A DNA stretch of 64,000 bases, taken from the NCBI GenBank assembly GCA_963773875.1, contig CAVZCV010000019.1, forward strand, positions 62,001 to 126,000. Reading direction: 5' to 3'. Positions 40,396-49,416 of the stretch are shown one piece after another; position 1 is the stretch's first letter; each line of letters starts with the position of its first letter. Below the pieces are notes generated by a model. The model made no database searches, was not told the origin of the DNA, and saw only the letters and a program-made list of their open reading frames with translations. The position numbers were made by a program, and so were the translations under genes. The DNA is from CAVTYH01 sp963773875 (GTDB taxonomy: Bacteria; Planctomycetota; Planctomycetia; Pirellulales; JADZDJ01).

Positions 40396-41739
40396 GTGAC
40401 CGTTACCGTGGATAGCGCGCCGGATTCCGCGCCACGCTTCGAAGAGCTCAATCTTTCCGATACGATGCTCGCGGCCTTGGCCGCCGCTGGGTATTCGCAG
40501 CCCACGCCCATTCAGGCCGGTTTGATTCCGCGTGCGCTGGCGGGTGTCGATGTCCTAGGGCAGGCCCGAACGGGCACAGGAAAAACTGCTGCCTTCGTTA
40601 TTCCGATTCTGGAACTGCTCGAATCGGGAAAGAAGCACGGGCCGCAAGCGCTTGTGCTGGTTCCAACGCGCGAACTTGCCGTGCAGGTGCGCGAAGAAGT
40701 GGTGAAACTATCGCACGGGCGCAAAGTTCACTCCGTCGCTGTGTACGGCGGCAAACCAATTCGCGGGCAAATCGAGAAACTGCAGCGCGGCGCCGAGGTG
40801 GTAATTGGCACGCCAGGCCGCGTGCTCGATCATCTGGCCCGCGGCACGTTGGAACTGCGCGATTTGAAATTCGTCGTCCTAGACGAAGCCGATCGCATGC
40901 TCGATATCGGCTTTCGCCCCGATATTGAAAAGATCTTGCGCCGCTGCCCGCAATCGCGTCAAACGCTGCTGCTCTCTGCCACCGTGCCGCCGCCGATCGA
41001 ACGCTTGGCGAACCGTTACATGCGCGATCCGGAGATGCAGAATTTTTCCCCCAAAGATGTGTCGGTCGAGACGATCGAACAGTTTTATTTCACAGTCGAT
41101 GCGAATCGAAAATTCGATCTTCTGGAAAAACTGCTGGACCGTGAACAACCACGGCAAGCCATCATTTTTTGCCGCACGAAGCGCGGCACAGAAAAAGTGT
41201 ATCAGCGGTTGGCAAAACGATTGAAAGGCGCCGCCACCATTCACGGCGATTTGGCTCAGGGTTCCCGCGATCGCGTCATGGCCGGTTTCCGAGCCGGCGA
41301 AGTGCGCTATCTTGTGGCCACCGATGTGGTGGGCCGCGGCATCGATGTCAGCGGCATTTCCCACATTATCAATTACGATATTCCTCAGTTCTGCGACGAC
41401 TACGTGCACCGCGTGGGCCGCACCGGCCGGATGGGCCGCGAGGGCGTTGCCTACACTTTCGTCACCTCTGAAGAAGGCAATGAATTGACCCGCATTGAAA
41501 TGCGAATCAACCGGCTGCTAAAGCGCGACGATATGCCGGGGATATCCGTTGCCGATAAGGACGGGGCGTCGGCGGTTCCCAGTCACGCGGGCCCCACCCA
41601 GTGGAAACCTGGCGGTTGGAGCGACGAAAATGCAGCCGCACCGGACGTGACGCCCGACAAAGCGACGGAATCGACCGAAGAGTCGCCGCCCGCTGCACCC
41701 AGTCGGGCTCCGGTCAAACGTTACCGCCGAGCGCTCTAA
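40396..41739 (+). CDS. DEAD-box RNA helicase (RhlE/CshA-like)
   Basis: ATP-dependent RNA helicase of 447 aa. All core motifs are visible: Q motif with GYSQPTPIQ, ARTGTGKT, PTRELA, TPGRVLDHL, VLDEADRML, SATVPP, FCRTKRGTE, TDVVGRGIDV and HRVGRTGRMG. The C-terminal 70 residues are variable and rich in Ala, Pro and charge. Likely acts in RNA turnover, ribosome assembly or cold adaptation. Begins with GTG 40396; no closer ATG is family-compatible. It stands alone after the Lys-rich peptide gene. Confidence 0.92.
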   Translation: MTVTVDSAPDSAPRFEELNLSDTMLAALAAAGYSQPTPIQAGLIPRALAGVDVLGQARTGTGKTAAFVIPILELLESGKKHGPQALVLVPTRELAVQVREEVVKLSHGRKVHSVAVYGGKPIRGQIEKLQRGAEVVIGTPGRVLDHLARGTLELRDLKFVVLDEADRMLDIGFRPDIEKILRRCPQSRQTLLLSATVPPPIERLANRYMRDPEMQNFSPKDVSVETIEQFYFTVDANRKFDLLEKLLDREQPRQAIIFCRTKRGTEKVYQRLAKRLKGAATIHGDLAQGSRDRVMAGFRAGEVRYLVATDVVGRGIDVSGISHIINYDIPQFCDDYVHRVGRTGRMGREGVAYTFVTSEEGNELTRIEMRINRLLKRDDMPGISVADKDGASAVPSHAGPTQWKPGGWSDENAAAPDVTPDKATESTEESPPAAPSRAPVKRYRRAL

Positions 41740-41784
41740 TATTATTCGTCTCGGCATTTGCAATGATGCCCCTCTCTGTTGCTG

Positions 41785-42696
41785 TTATTTCGCGTTGCTG
41801 GGCAAAATCTCGGCAGAAACGAGCACCTGATACGATCCGGCCGTATCGTCCGCAGCACTTTTCAACCCGGTGAGCGTGGCAACTTCGCCGCTGGTCAGAT
41901 TGGCCGTAGATTTGCAGAGCAGCGAAATGCAACTCGGCGATCTCACTTCTGGGCCATTCACGGGCTGCGACATGATCGCGCCAGTGAACTCCGGCGCGTA
42001 AAACGATTTCTCGGCGGTGATATCGAGCATGATCTGGTTTGAATCCGAAATCTTCGGGGTTACTTTGACCGTGGCCCCGATATTGTCCATCGTCAACGTC
42101 GAGATCCTGCCTGCGTTGGTTACGTTTGTCGCGGTGACTTTGGGTTTGCGCTCGCCTTGCTGCGCACTGGCTTCGCGGCCATCGACCGCGGCGAATTGAA
42201 TATGATTCACTACTGCCACGGCTCCATCTTTCTCCGCCTTCGCCAATGCTTCCTGCACTTTGATTCGCGGACCGGAGGTGAACAATTCGGCGGGGCCGCG
42301 CGGTTTGGCAACATCGACTTTCGATGCGTCAGGATGCAAATCGACGATCCACACATCGACTAGAATTGCACGTGCCGGCTGATCCAATTGCTCTAAGATC
42401 TTAACGATTTCTTGCATCGTATCGGGCGATGCCGAAACCAGAACCGAACCTGTGCCAGGCACTGCGACAATAGCGACGGGCGGATTCGCGCCTTGATTGA
42501 AAATGACGTTTACTTTCTCGGCGACTGCTGCCGGATCGAGGTGCCGGATTGGAAATAGCAGACGCTGCGGATGCCCCGCTGGGTTGGCCGGTTCTTCCGC
42601 TCCCGGCAGGGCCTGCTGCGCAACCAAATTTCCAGGCACCGAAATGCCAATTGCCACAAGAACAATCGCCAAAAGGAATCGCATAGCATTCTCCAT
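41785..42696 (-). CDS. Exported secretin-domain-like protein
   Basis: Secreted protein of about 303 aa. After a signal peptide (LLAIVLVAIGISVPGNLVAQ) there is an N1/secretin-like repeat (LDPAAVAEKVNVIF ... VLVSASPDTMQEIVKILEQL) typical of GspD/PilQ-type proteins, then a beta-rich part with IGATVKVTPKISDSNQIMLD, the recognised secretin strand pattern. The protein is shorter than a pore-forming secretin and lacks an evident C-terminal gate, so it may be an accessory or a partial secretin. Start at ATG 42696 or 42684. Confidence 0.7.
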   Translation of the reverse strand: MENAMRFLLAIVLVAIGISVPGNLVAQQALPGAEEPANPAGHPQRLLFPIRHLDPAAVAEKVNVIFNQGANPPVAIVAVPGTGSVLVSASPDTMQEIVKILEQLDQPARAILVDVWIVDLHPDASKVDVAKPRGPAELFTSGPRIKVQEALAKAEKDGAVAVVNHIQFAAVDGREASAQQGERKPKVTATNVTNAGRISTLTMDNIGATVKVTPKISDSNQIMLDITAEKSFYAPEFTGAIMSQPVNGPEVRSPSCISLLCKSTANLTSGEVATLTGLKSAADDTAGSYQVLVSAEILPSNAK

Positions 42697-42796
42697 CGAT
42701 CGAGCACGAAGTGAGGAGCAAGTCACCCGATTTTAGGGCGGTCGAACTCAGGATCGCAAATTGTCGACCTTGGCATCTTGAATTCCCCCGAAGCAG

Positions 42797-43183
42797 TTAA
42801 CGATGCAGGCCGGCCGCATCACGAATCAACTCAATTAACACCGATCTGTGGCACCGGGTTTCGTCTTCGCAATAGCAGCCGATCGCCACCGGCATACGCA
42901 GGGCCACCGAGGCGATTAATTCGATGGCGTGCCGGACATCCGGTCGGCTCATTTCGGCTCGATACGCTCGAAAAAATGCGCGGGCAGACTTCCTGCCCGC
43001 TTTAAAATCTTTTAGAAGTTCGCGACTCGGGGCGAGTAGTGGCAGCCAAACGTCGAAGAGTCCGCGACGACGAAATTCGCGTTTCGGCACGCCGCGCGGC
43101 AGGAAGCGGACCGTTCCGATTCGCAATGTGCCGTCGTCGGCAGACGCGTCCCCAATTCGATAGGTGGTGGCTCGCAGGGCCAT
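42797..43183 (-). CDS. DUF488 family protein
   Basis: Small cytoplasmic protein of about 128 aa. It has the DUF488 landmarks IGTVRFLPRGV, FDVWLPLLAPS and the C-terminal YCEDETRCHRSVL motif, in which Cys/His could bind metal. ATG 43183 avoids overlap with the upstream binding-protein gene by a few bases. Function of the family is unknown; linkage to the iron-type binding protein on the same strand may be incidental. Confidence 0.7.
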   Translation of the reverse strand: MALRATTYRIGDASADDGTLRIGTVRFLPRGVPKREFRRRGLFDVWLPLLAPSRELLKDFKAGRKSARAFFRAYRAEMSRPDVRHAIELIASVALRMPVAIGCYCEDETRCHRSVLIELIRDAAGLHR

Positions 43184-43190
43184 AGGCCAA

Positions 43191-44294
43191 TCAATCTCCG
43201 GTTGCAAATTCATCGCGCAAGAATTTCGCGGCGCCATCCCACCAATCGGCGGCCGCTTCGAAATCCACTTGCATCGATTTAATCGTTTGCGGCGTTGCGA
43301 CGCGCACGTTCACATCGACCTTTGGATTAAGTGGTATCTGCGCGCTCGGGCCTTCCGCTAATTTCTTTTCCACCGCCGGCGACAGCAAGTAGTCAAGCAA
43401 TTGCCGCGCCGATTCCGGATGTGGGCAACCTTTAATAATCGATACCGTGTTAGGAATGAACAGCGTGCCGATGCCGTTTGAACCTTGATCCGGATAGACA
43501 ATTTCCACCGGCATTCCCTGATCGATTTCGCCCATCGCATCGTCGGTGTCCGACAATCCAAAGGCAAGCTGGCCGGTGGCAACGGCTTCCGCCACTCGTC
43601 TGTTGCCGCCAAAAACGTGCACTCCATTGGCTTTGAGGCGGCGAAAATAGCCTTCCGCCTTTGTATTGCCCCACACGGCGAACAGGCAGGCTGCTTGCGT
43701 CGCGGTTGTGCCGAAGAGCGGCTTGGCAATGCCGATTTGCCCACGCCATTTTGGATCGGCGAGATCTTCGATCGACTGCGGTCGCTCTTTGCCTTCGATC
43801 AAGTTTTTGTTGACGATCAGAATTCGCGCCCGAGCCGCGAACCCAAACCAGGTGTTATTCGGTGAACGCCAACGGGCATCTAAATCTTTTGCAACTGGGG
43901 AATTGAACGGTTCCAAGAGGCCAAGCTTGTCCAGCCGCAGGGTGTTGAGAATTTCGTTGTTCCAGAACAGATCGCACTGCGGCCGTTTGGCTTCGGCAAT
44001 GATCTCACTGGTTAGCCCAACGGTTTTCGTGCTTTCGGGATCGAACTTAGGCAGAATCTTGATGCCGTTGTGTGATTCAAAGTCATCTAAAATGGGCTGA
44101 GAAAACTCTTTGTCGAGCGCCGAGTAAACTACAACCGATTTCGCCGCATCGCTTTCTGTCGAGCGTTGACAGCCCGCTTGCGCGATGAGCATTGCCGCCA
44201 GCACGGCGAAAACCGCGGATTGATTTATGACCGGCAGACTGTGCCCGACATTTGAACGGCATCGATTACAATGAAAGCTGTCCTGTTTATGCAT
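43191..44294 (-). CDS. Fe(III)-type ABC substrate-binding lipoprotein
   Basis: Periplasmic binding lipoprotein of 367 aa, class 1 extracellular solute-binding fold, closest to ferric-iron (FbpA/AfuA) types. A hydrophobic stretch ends at the lipobox LIAQAGC. Family motifs include VVVYSALDKEFSQPIL, CDLFWNNEILNTLRL, WFGFAARARILIVNK, DLADPKWRGQIGIAKPLFGT and IVYPDQGSNGIGTLFIPNT. ATG 44294 gives a sensible signal. No permease or ATPase follows, so it must work with a transporter encoded elsewhere. Confidence 0.85.
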   Translation of the reverse strand: MHKQDSFHCNRCRSNVGHSLPVINQSAVFAVLAAMLIAQAGCQRSTESDAAKSVVVYSALDKEFSQPILDDFESHNGIKILPKFDPESTKTVGLTSEIIAEAKRPQCDLFWNNEILNTLRLDKLGLLEPFNSPVAKDLDARWRSPNNTWFGFAARARILIVNKNLIEGKERPQSIEDLADPKWRGQIGIAKPLFGTTATQAACLFAVWGNTKAEGYFRRLKANGVHVFGGNRRVAEAVATGQLAFGLSDTDDAMGEIDQGMPVEIVYPDQGSNGIGTLFIPNTVSIIKGCPHPESARQLLDYLLSPAVEKKLAEGPSAQIPLNPKVDVNVRVATPQTIKSMQVDFEAAADWWDGAAKFLRDEFATGD

Positions 44295-44318
44295 GTTAAG
44301 TGACCGCAGATTTCGCGG

Positions 44319-45725
44319 ATGATTTTTATTTCTCAATATTTGCGTCGCCGGCGCTCATTTCCGCGTAAATCCGCATCTGCGGTTCTTGATGAATTGCGCA
44401 AACGCATTTGTTTCGATTCTAAAGTGAATTGGTCGACAGTCGCGAGTTGTGTAATCCTCGTTTGTCTTCTGATGCATAGCGGTGGAAGCGGCCGCATTCA
44501 TGCCGCTCAACCGGTGGACGAGACCAAGGTACAAGCCGCGGGTATTCGCAAGTTGGAAAGCACGCGGTTGACGCTTTATACCGATCTGCCGTCCTCGCCA
44601 GAAGTCGACGAATTGCCGCGAGTTTTCGATCAAGCGTTCGACCTGTGGTGCAAATATTTCAACATCGATCCGGCGCAGCACAAGAACTGGCACATGCGTG
44701 CATCGCTGATGGATGTGCCTGCGCGGTTCGAAGCTGCCGGATTGCTGGCCCCGGGCGTGCCGAAGTTTTTCAATGGTTACACGCGCGATCATGAGTGTTG
44801 GCTTAACAATCAAACCAGTCCGTATTACCGTCGCCATCTGCTGCTGCATGAAGGCGTGCACGGCATCATGTTCACGCTCTTGGGCGATAACGCGCCGCCG
44901 TGGTACACCGAAGGCATGGCGGAATTGCTCGCCACCCATCGCTGGCAAAACGGCCGGCTGGAGCTGCCGTACTTTCCCAAGCGAACCGACGAGGTGCCAA
45001 AACTGAACCGCATTGAAATTGTGCAAACCGATTTCGCCAATCACCGCGCAAAGCAACTGACCGATGTAATGGCGTACGATAACCGGGCGCATTTGCAGGT
45101 GGAGCCGTATGCCTGGTCGTGGGCAGCCGCAGTGTTCCTCGACGAACATCCTCGGTACCGTGATCGTTTCCGCAAGTTGATTTCGCTGTTGAAAGGAGCC
45201 GACGATTTCAACGCAAAACTCTGGGAAGCATTCGCGGGTGATGCGCCGCAGCTCGCTGAAGACTGGCAGGTATTCGTCGCTGATCTCGATTACGGCTACG
45301 ATTTCCAGTGCACGGCGATCGATTTTACGCCAGGCAAACCGCTGCAAACCGCGACCATAAATGTCGATGTGCAAGCCGATCACGGTTGGCAAAACAGCGG
45401 TCTGCGATTGGAAGCCGGCAAGAGTTATAAAATCACCGCGAGCGGTCGATATCAGGTGGCCAGCCCGAAGAAGCCGTGGATCAGCGAGCCGAACGGCGTA
45501 TCGATCCGGTACATCAACGGCAAACCGCTGGGAATCCTGCTCGCCGCAGTTCATCAAGAGAATCCAACAGCCCGCGCGAACGCGTTTCTCAAGCCGATTG
45601 TCGTCGGTTACGGAACGACCATTACGCCGGAGGTGACCGGCACGCTGTATCTCAAGATCAACGACTCGGCGGGCCAGCTCGACGACAACGCGGGCCATGC
45701 ACAAGTGACGATAGCGCCAGAATGA
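44319..45725 (+). CDS. Exported gluzincin-like metallopeptidase
   Basis: Secreted protein of about 468 aa. After a hydrophobic segment (VASCVILVCLLMHSGG) a mixed domain carries HEGVH (HExxH, residues about 178-182) followed 22 residues later by WYTEGMAELLA, the second zinc glutamate, as in peptidase-MA-like gluzincins. The C-terminal 130 residues form a beta domain (RLEAGKSYKITASGRYQV ... YLKINDSAGQLDDNAG) of the carbohydrate- or calcium-binding type. The start is uncertain because ATG 44319 overlaps the divergent lipoprotein leader. Substrate is unknown. Confidence 0.78.
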   Translation: MIFISQYLRRRRSFPRKSASAVLDELRKRICFDSKVNWSTVASCVILVCLLMHSGGSGRIHAAQPVDETKVQAAGIRKLESTRLTLYTDLPSSPEVDELPRVFDQAFDLWCKYFNIDPAQHKNWHMRASLMDVPARFEAAGLLAPGVPKFFNGYTRDHECWLNNQTSPYYRRHLLLHEGVHGIMFTLLGDNAPPWYTEGMAELLATHRWQNGRLELPYFPKRTDEVPKLNRIEIVQTDFANHRAKQLTDVMAYDNRAHLQVEPYAWSWAAAVFLDEHPRYRDRFRKLISLLKGADDFNAKLWEAFAGDAPQLAEDWQVFVADLDYGYDFQCTAIDFTPGKPLQTATINVDVQADHGWQNSGLRLEAGKSYKITASGRYQVASPKKPWISEPNGVSIRYINGKPLGILLAAVHQENPTARANAFLKPIVVGYGTTITPEVTGTLYLKINDSAGQLDDNAGHAQVTIAPE

Positions 45726-45827
45726 TCCGGCGTTATGCCGCCGTTCACCGGCGATTGACGATCTTACATTCAGTGTCGACAATATCCGCTCACTTTTGTT
45801 CGCTTCTTGCGCACTTAACAATTGCCA

Positions 45828-47078
45828 ATGAACTTCATCGAAAAAAATGATCCTGATGTTTGGTCCGCCATCGATGCTGAAGCCAAGCGGCAGCAAGACG
45901 GCCTGGAAATGATTGCCAGCGAAAATTACGTCAGCCCGGCGATTATGCAGGCCGTCGGCAGCGTACTCACGAACAAATACGCGGAAGGTTATCCTGGGCG
46001 ACGTTACTACGGCGGCTGCGAATATGTCGATGTTGTCGAGACGCTGGCCCGCGATCGCGCCAAGCAACTTTTCGGCGCCGAGCACGCCAACGTGCAGCCG
46101 CACTCGGGCAGCCAGGCGAATTTCGCCGTGTATCTGACGGCTGTGCAGCCTGGCGACACGGTGCTGGGACTCGATCTTGCCCACGGCGGTCACTTGACGC
46201 ACGGCATGAAACTCAACATTTCCGGCATGCTGTATCACTTCGTCGCCTACGGCGTGACGCGCGATACGCAGCGATCTGGATTTCGATCAGGTGGCTCGAT
46301 TGGCACGCGAACACAAACCCAAGCTGATCGTCGCCGGCGCAAGTGCTTATCCGCGCGAAATTCCGCACGCGAAGTTCGCGGAGATCGCTCGTGAAGTTGG
46401 CGCCAAGCTGTTTGTCGATATGGCGCACTATGCCGGCTTGGTCGCAGCAGGGTTGCACGATAACCCTGTGCCCGTCGCCGATTTTGTGACCACGACAACG
46501 CACAAAACGTTGCGCGGCCCGCGTGCCGGTTTGGCGATGTGTCGCGCCGATTACGCCAAAGATCTGGACCGCAACGTATTTCCCGGCATTCAAGGCGGGC
46601 CGCTGATGCACGTCATCGCCGGCAAGGCAATTTGCTTTGGCGAAGCATTGCAGCCGGAATTCAAAAAATACGCCCAGCGGATTATTGATAACGCGAAGGC
46701 GCTGGCCGGACTCGCTGATCAAGGGCGGAGTGCGGCTTGTGAGCGGCGGCACTGATAACCATCTGATGCTCGTCGACGTCACCACGCTGGGCATCGGCGG
46801 CAAGTTGGCTGAAGCTTCGCTCGACAAGGCCGGCATTACCGTCAACAAGAACATGATTCCCTACGACGAACGCAAGCCGATGGATCCCTCTGGCGTCCGC
46901 ATCGGCACACCGGCACTGACGACCCGTGGCATGGGTCCCGATGAAATGCGAACGATCGCCGGCTGGATTCTGCGGGCGTTGCGATCGGCGAACGACGATG
47001 CACGCGCTTGCCAAAATCCGAGGCGAAGTGCTGGAACTTTGCAGGCAATTTCCTGTGCCGGCGGAACGTACTTCGTAA
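45828..47078 (+). CDS. glyA: Serine hydroxymethyltransferase GlyA (three frameshifts)
   Basis: PLP enzyme that converts serine and tetrahydrofolate to glycine and methylene-THF; normally essential. Conserved pieces are EMIASENYVSPAIMQAVGSV, LTNKYAEGYPGRRYYGG, SGSQANFAVYLT, the PLP lysine in TTTTHKTLRGPRAG and DNHLMLVD. Frames break near nt 46275, 46707 and 47003. Removing one T at 46275 gives DTQRLDFDQVARLA; removing one C at 47003 gives NDDAALAKIRGEVLELC and ends at TAA 47078. The joined length, about 416 aa, is exactly normal. Three breaks in an essential gene strongly suggest sequence errors. Confidence 0.92.
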
Positions 47079-47080
47079 GG

Positions 47081-47824
47081 TCATGCGCTTAATTCACGCA
47101 AAAACTCGCGCGTGACCTCCGTTTGCGGCGCTTCGAAAATCTGCTGCGGCGGACCGCTTTCCGCCACCGTGCCCTCGTGAAACACGTACACGGTCTTCGC
47201 CGCGCGGCGCGCGAAATTCATGGCGTGCGTCACCACGATCATCGTCTGTCCTTCGGCGGCCAAATCCGACATCACGTCTAAAACTTCCGCGGTCATGCGT
47301 GGGTCGAGCGCGCTGGTTGGTTCGTCGAACAGCATCGCCTTTGGCTGCATCGCCAGTGCGCGAGCAATTGCCACGCGCTGCTGCTGACCGCCGGAAAGCT
47401 TATCGGGCCGCACGTTCAACTTTTCCGCCAGTCCAACTCGCTCGAGCAGCTTTTCCGCTCGGTCCACCGCTTCCTCGCGCCGCATGCGCAGCACTCGAAT
47501 TGGCGCTTCAATCACATTTTCGAGCACCGTCATATGCGGAAACAAATTGAACTGCTGAAACACCATGCCGACCTGCTGACGAACCGAGAGCAACGTGCTC
47601 TGCGCATGTCGATCGCGTTCACCAGGCAACAGTCGATGCATTCCGACTTGAACCGCGCCCGCCTGAAATGGCTCCAGCCCATTCAAACAGCGCAGAAACG
47701 TGCTCTTGCCGCCGCCAGAGGGCCCAATGATGGCGGCCACTTCCCCTTGCGAAACAGTAAGCGAAATGCCGCGCAGCACTTCCAACGAGCCATGATTTTT
47801 CCGCAAATCGGTAGTCGCAATCAT
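47081..47824 (-). CDS. glnQ: Polar amino-acid ABC transporter ATPase (GlnQ-like)
   Basis: ATP-binding protein of 247 aa, PAAT family. Walker A GPSGGGKST, Q-loop VFQQFNLFPHMTVLENV, LSGGQQQRVAIARAL, Walker B MLFDEPTSALDP and H-loop VTHAMNF are all present and canonical. Its first codons overlap the stop of the binding-protein/permease fusion by four bases (ATGA), so the pair is translationally coupled and forms a two-gene GlnPQ-type importer. Convergent with glyA. Confidence 0.92.
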   Translation of the reverse strand: MIATTDLRKNHGSLEVLRGISLTVSQGEVAAIIGPSGGGKSTFLRCLNGLEPFQAGAVQVGMHRLLPGERDRHAQSTLLSVRQQVGMVFQQFNLFPHMTVLENVIEAPIRVLRMRREEAVDRAEKLLERVGLAEKLNVRPDKLSGGQQQRVAIARALAMQPKAMLFDEPTSALDPRMTAEVLDVMSDLAAEGQTMIVVTHAMNFARRAAKTVYVFHEGTVAESGPPQQIFEAPQTEVTREFLRELSA

Positions 47825-49362
47825 GTCTTGCCCTCCGCGGCTAATCGTCGTTCATTCCAACGGGCGAAAATCGAGAGCGGCACGCTCATCAGCATGTACA
47901 GCACTGCCGTGATGCCGGCGAGTTGCACGATGGCGCCGGTGCTGAGCGCGAGAATCGAATAGCGCTTGGTGAGCTCAACGATTGTGATGACCGAGCAGAC
48001 GGAAGTGTCTTTGAACAGCGCAATAAAATCGTTCGTGACCGGCGGAATCACGATTCGAAACGCCTGCGGCAAGATGATGCGCCGAATGGCCTGGCTGCCG
48101 GTCATCCCGAGCGCCAGCGCCGCTTCCATTTGCCCGCGAGGAATGGCCTGCAAGCCGGCGCGGTAAATTTCCGCTTCATACGCCGAGTAATTGATCGCCA
48201 GACCGGAAATTGCGGCCACGAGCGGCGACATATTCAGACCGATCTTCGGCAGCAGGAAAAAAATCGCGTACAGCTGCAACATCAGCGGCGTGCCGCGCAG
48301 AACTTCTACGTAACCCCCAAGCGGCTTGGCAATGAACCAAGGCCCATAGAGTCGGCCGATTGCCACTCCGATGCCAATTGCAATCGCCAGCGGAAACGAA
48401 ATGATCGAGAGCAGCACCGTCATGCCGGCCGACTGCAGCAGAACTGGCAAGTTACCAGTAAGAATTTGTCCAAAGCTCAGTGATTCCGCCGTAGTTGCAT
48501 CCGACTGCTTTCGCAGGAGCAGCACTTGACGCCGGCCCCCCATCTCCCACTTGTCATAAAGTTTTTCCAACCGGCCGTCGGCCAGAATGTGACCAAGTGC
48601 CGAGTCGATCGCGTCCAGCAATTTAGGATCGTTCTTGTTGACCAGTACGACGTAGTAACCGGCATTGACCGGCCAGCCGATCAGCGCGAGTTCCGGATCG
48701 CGGTTCACATAGTAAATCGCGGCGCACTCGTCCTGCACAGTTGCATCGAGCCGGCCGGATCGCACGTCCTCTAAAGTGTCGGTCGTGCCGTCGTAGCTCG
48801 TAACGGTAATATTCGCGCCGGCGTCCTTCAAATGATTCACATAGGTTGTCGCTGCCGAACCGCCTAGCACGCCTACCGAAAACGGCCGGCCGGAAGCATC
48901 TCCAGCTTTCAGTTCCTCCCAAGAATGAATCGGGCTGTCGGCGCGGGCGATCAGTTGCAAACCGTACATGTAATAGGGCCGACTGCACAGATAATCGCGC
49001 ATCCGCTCGGGTGTCCGTTCGTAGCCGTTGAGGGCGATGTCGATCTGGTTGCCGAGCATCTGCGGCACGCGGTCCCATTGGCCTTGCTGGAACTTCGCTT
49101 TCACGCCGAGCTCGTCGGCCAGCATGTCAGCCAGCTCCACTTCGAATCCAGTTAGCTTGCTGGGATCTTTTGGATCCGGAAAGACAAACGGCGCGCCCCC
49201 TTCTTGGTCGCCGCCCCAGACGAGTGTGCCGCGGCGGTGGATTTCCTCCAGTGCGTCCGCTCGGACCGTGCGGGCGCAAAGTAACGCCAGCAAGCCGGCC
49301 GCGATCAGGCTGATGCAGATGAGCCAGCGAGGACGAATCAAACTCGCGCTAAGATCAGCCAT
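47821..49362 (-). CDS. Amino-acid ABC transporter substrate-binding/permease fusion (GlnP-like)
   Basis: A 513-aa fusion. After a signal/anchor segment the N-terminal two-thirds is a periplasmic binding domain (TLVWGGDQEGGAPFVFPDP, GFEVELADMLADELG, VGVLGGSAATTYV, VQDECAAIYY). The C-terminal third is a PAAT permease with the EAA loop (RAGLQAIPRGQMEAALALGM) and ANF-type membrane segments. One binding domain is fused to one permease, which would dimerise. Polar amino acids are the likely cargo. Partner ATPase is the next gene. Confidence 0.9.
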   Translation of the reverse strand: MADLSASLIRPRWLICISLIAAGLLALLCARTVRADALEEIHRRGTLVWGGDQEGGAPFVFPDPKDPSKLTGFEVELADMLADELGVKAKFQQGQWDRVPQMLGNQIDIALNGYERTPERMRDYLCSRPYYMYGLQLIARADSPIHSWEELKAGDASGRPFSVGVLGGSAATTYVNHLKDAGANITVTSYDGTTDTLEDVRSGRLDATVQDECAAIYYVNRDPELALIGWPVNAGYYVVLVNKNDPKLLDAIDSALGHILADGRLEKLYDKWEMGGRRQVLLLRKQSDATTAESLSFGQILTGNLPVLLQSAGMTVLLSIISFPLAIAIGIGVAIGRLYGPWFIAKPLGGYVEVLRGTPLMLQLYAIFFLLPKIGLNMSPLVAAISGLAINYSAYEAEIYRAGLQAIPRGQMEAALALGMTGSQAIRRIILPQAFRIVIPPVTNDFIALFKDTSVCSVITIVELTKRYSILALSTGAIVQLAGITAVLYMLMSVPLSIFARWNERRLAAEGKT

Positions 49363-49416
49363 TAACGTTTCCGGTCGTCAGTAAAAAGGGTGAGTAGATT
49401 TCGGAACAGTTTCGTT

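Noticed and set aside
44355..46238. 627-codon minus-strand open frame opposite the metallopeptidase and glyA
   Set aside because: Antisense shadow; His/Arg/Gln-rich composition and two strong genes on the other strand explain it.
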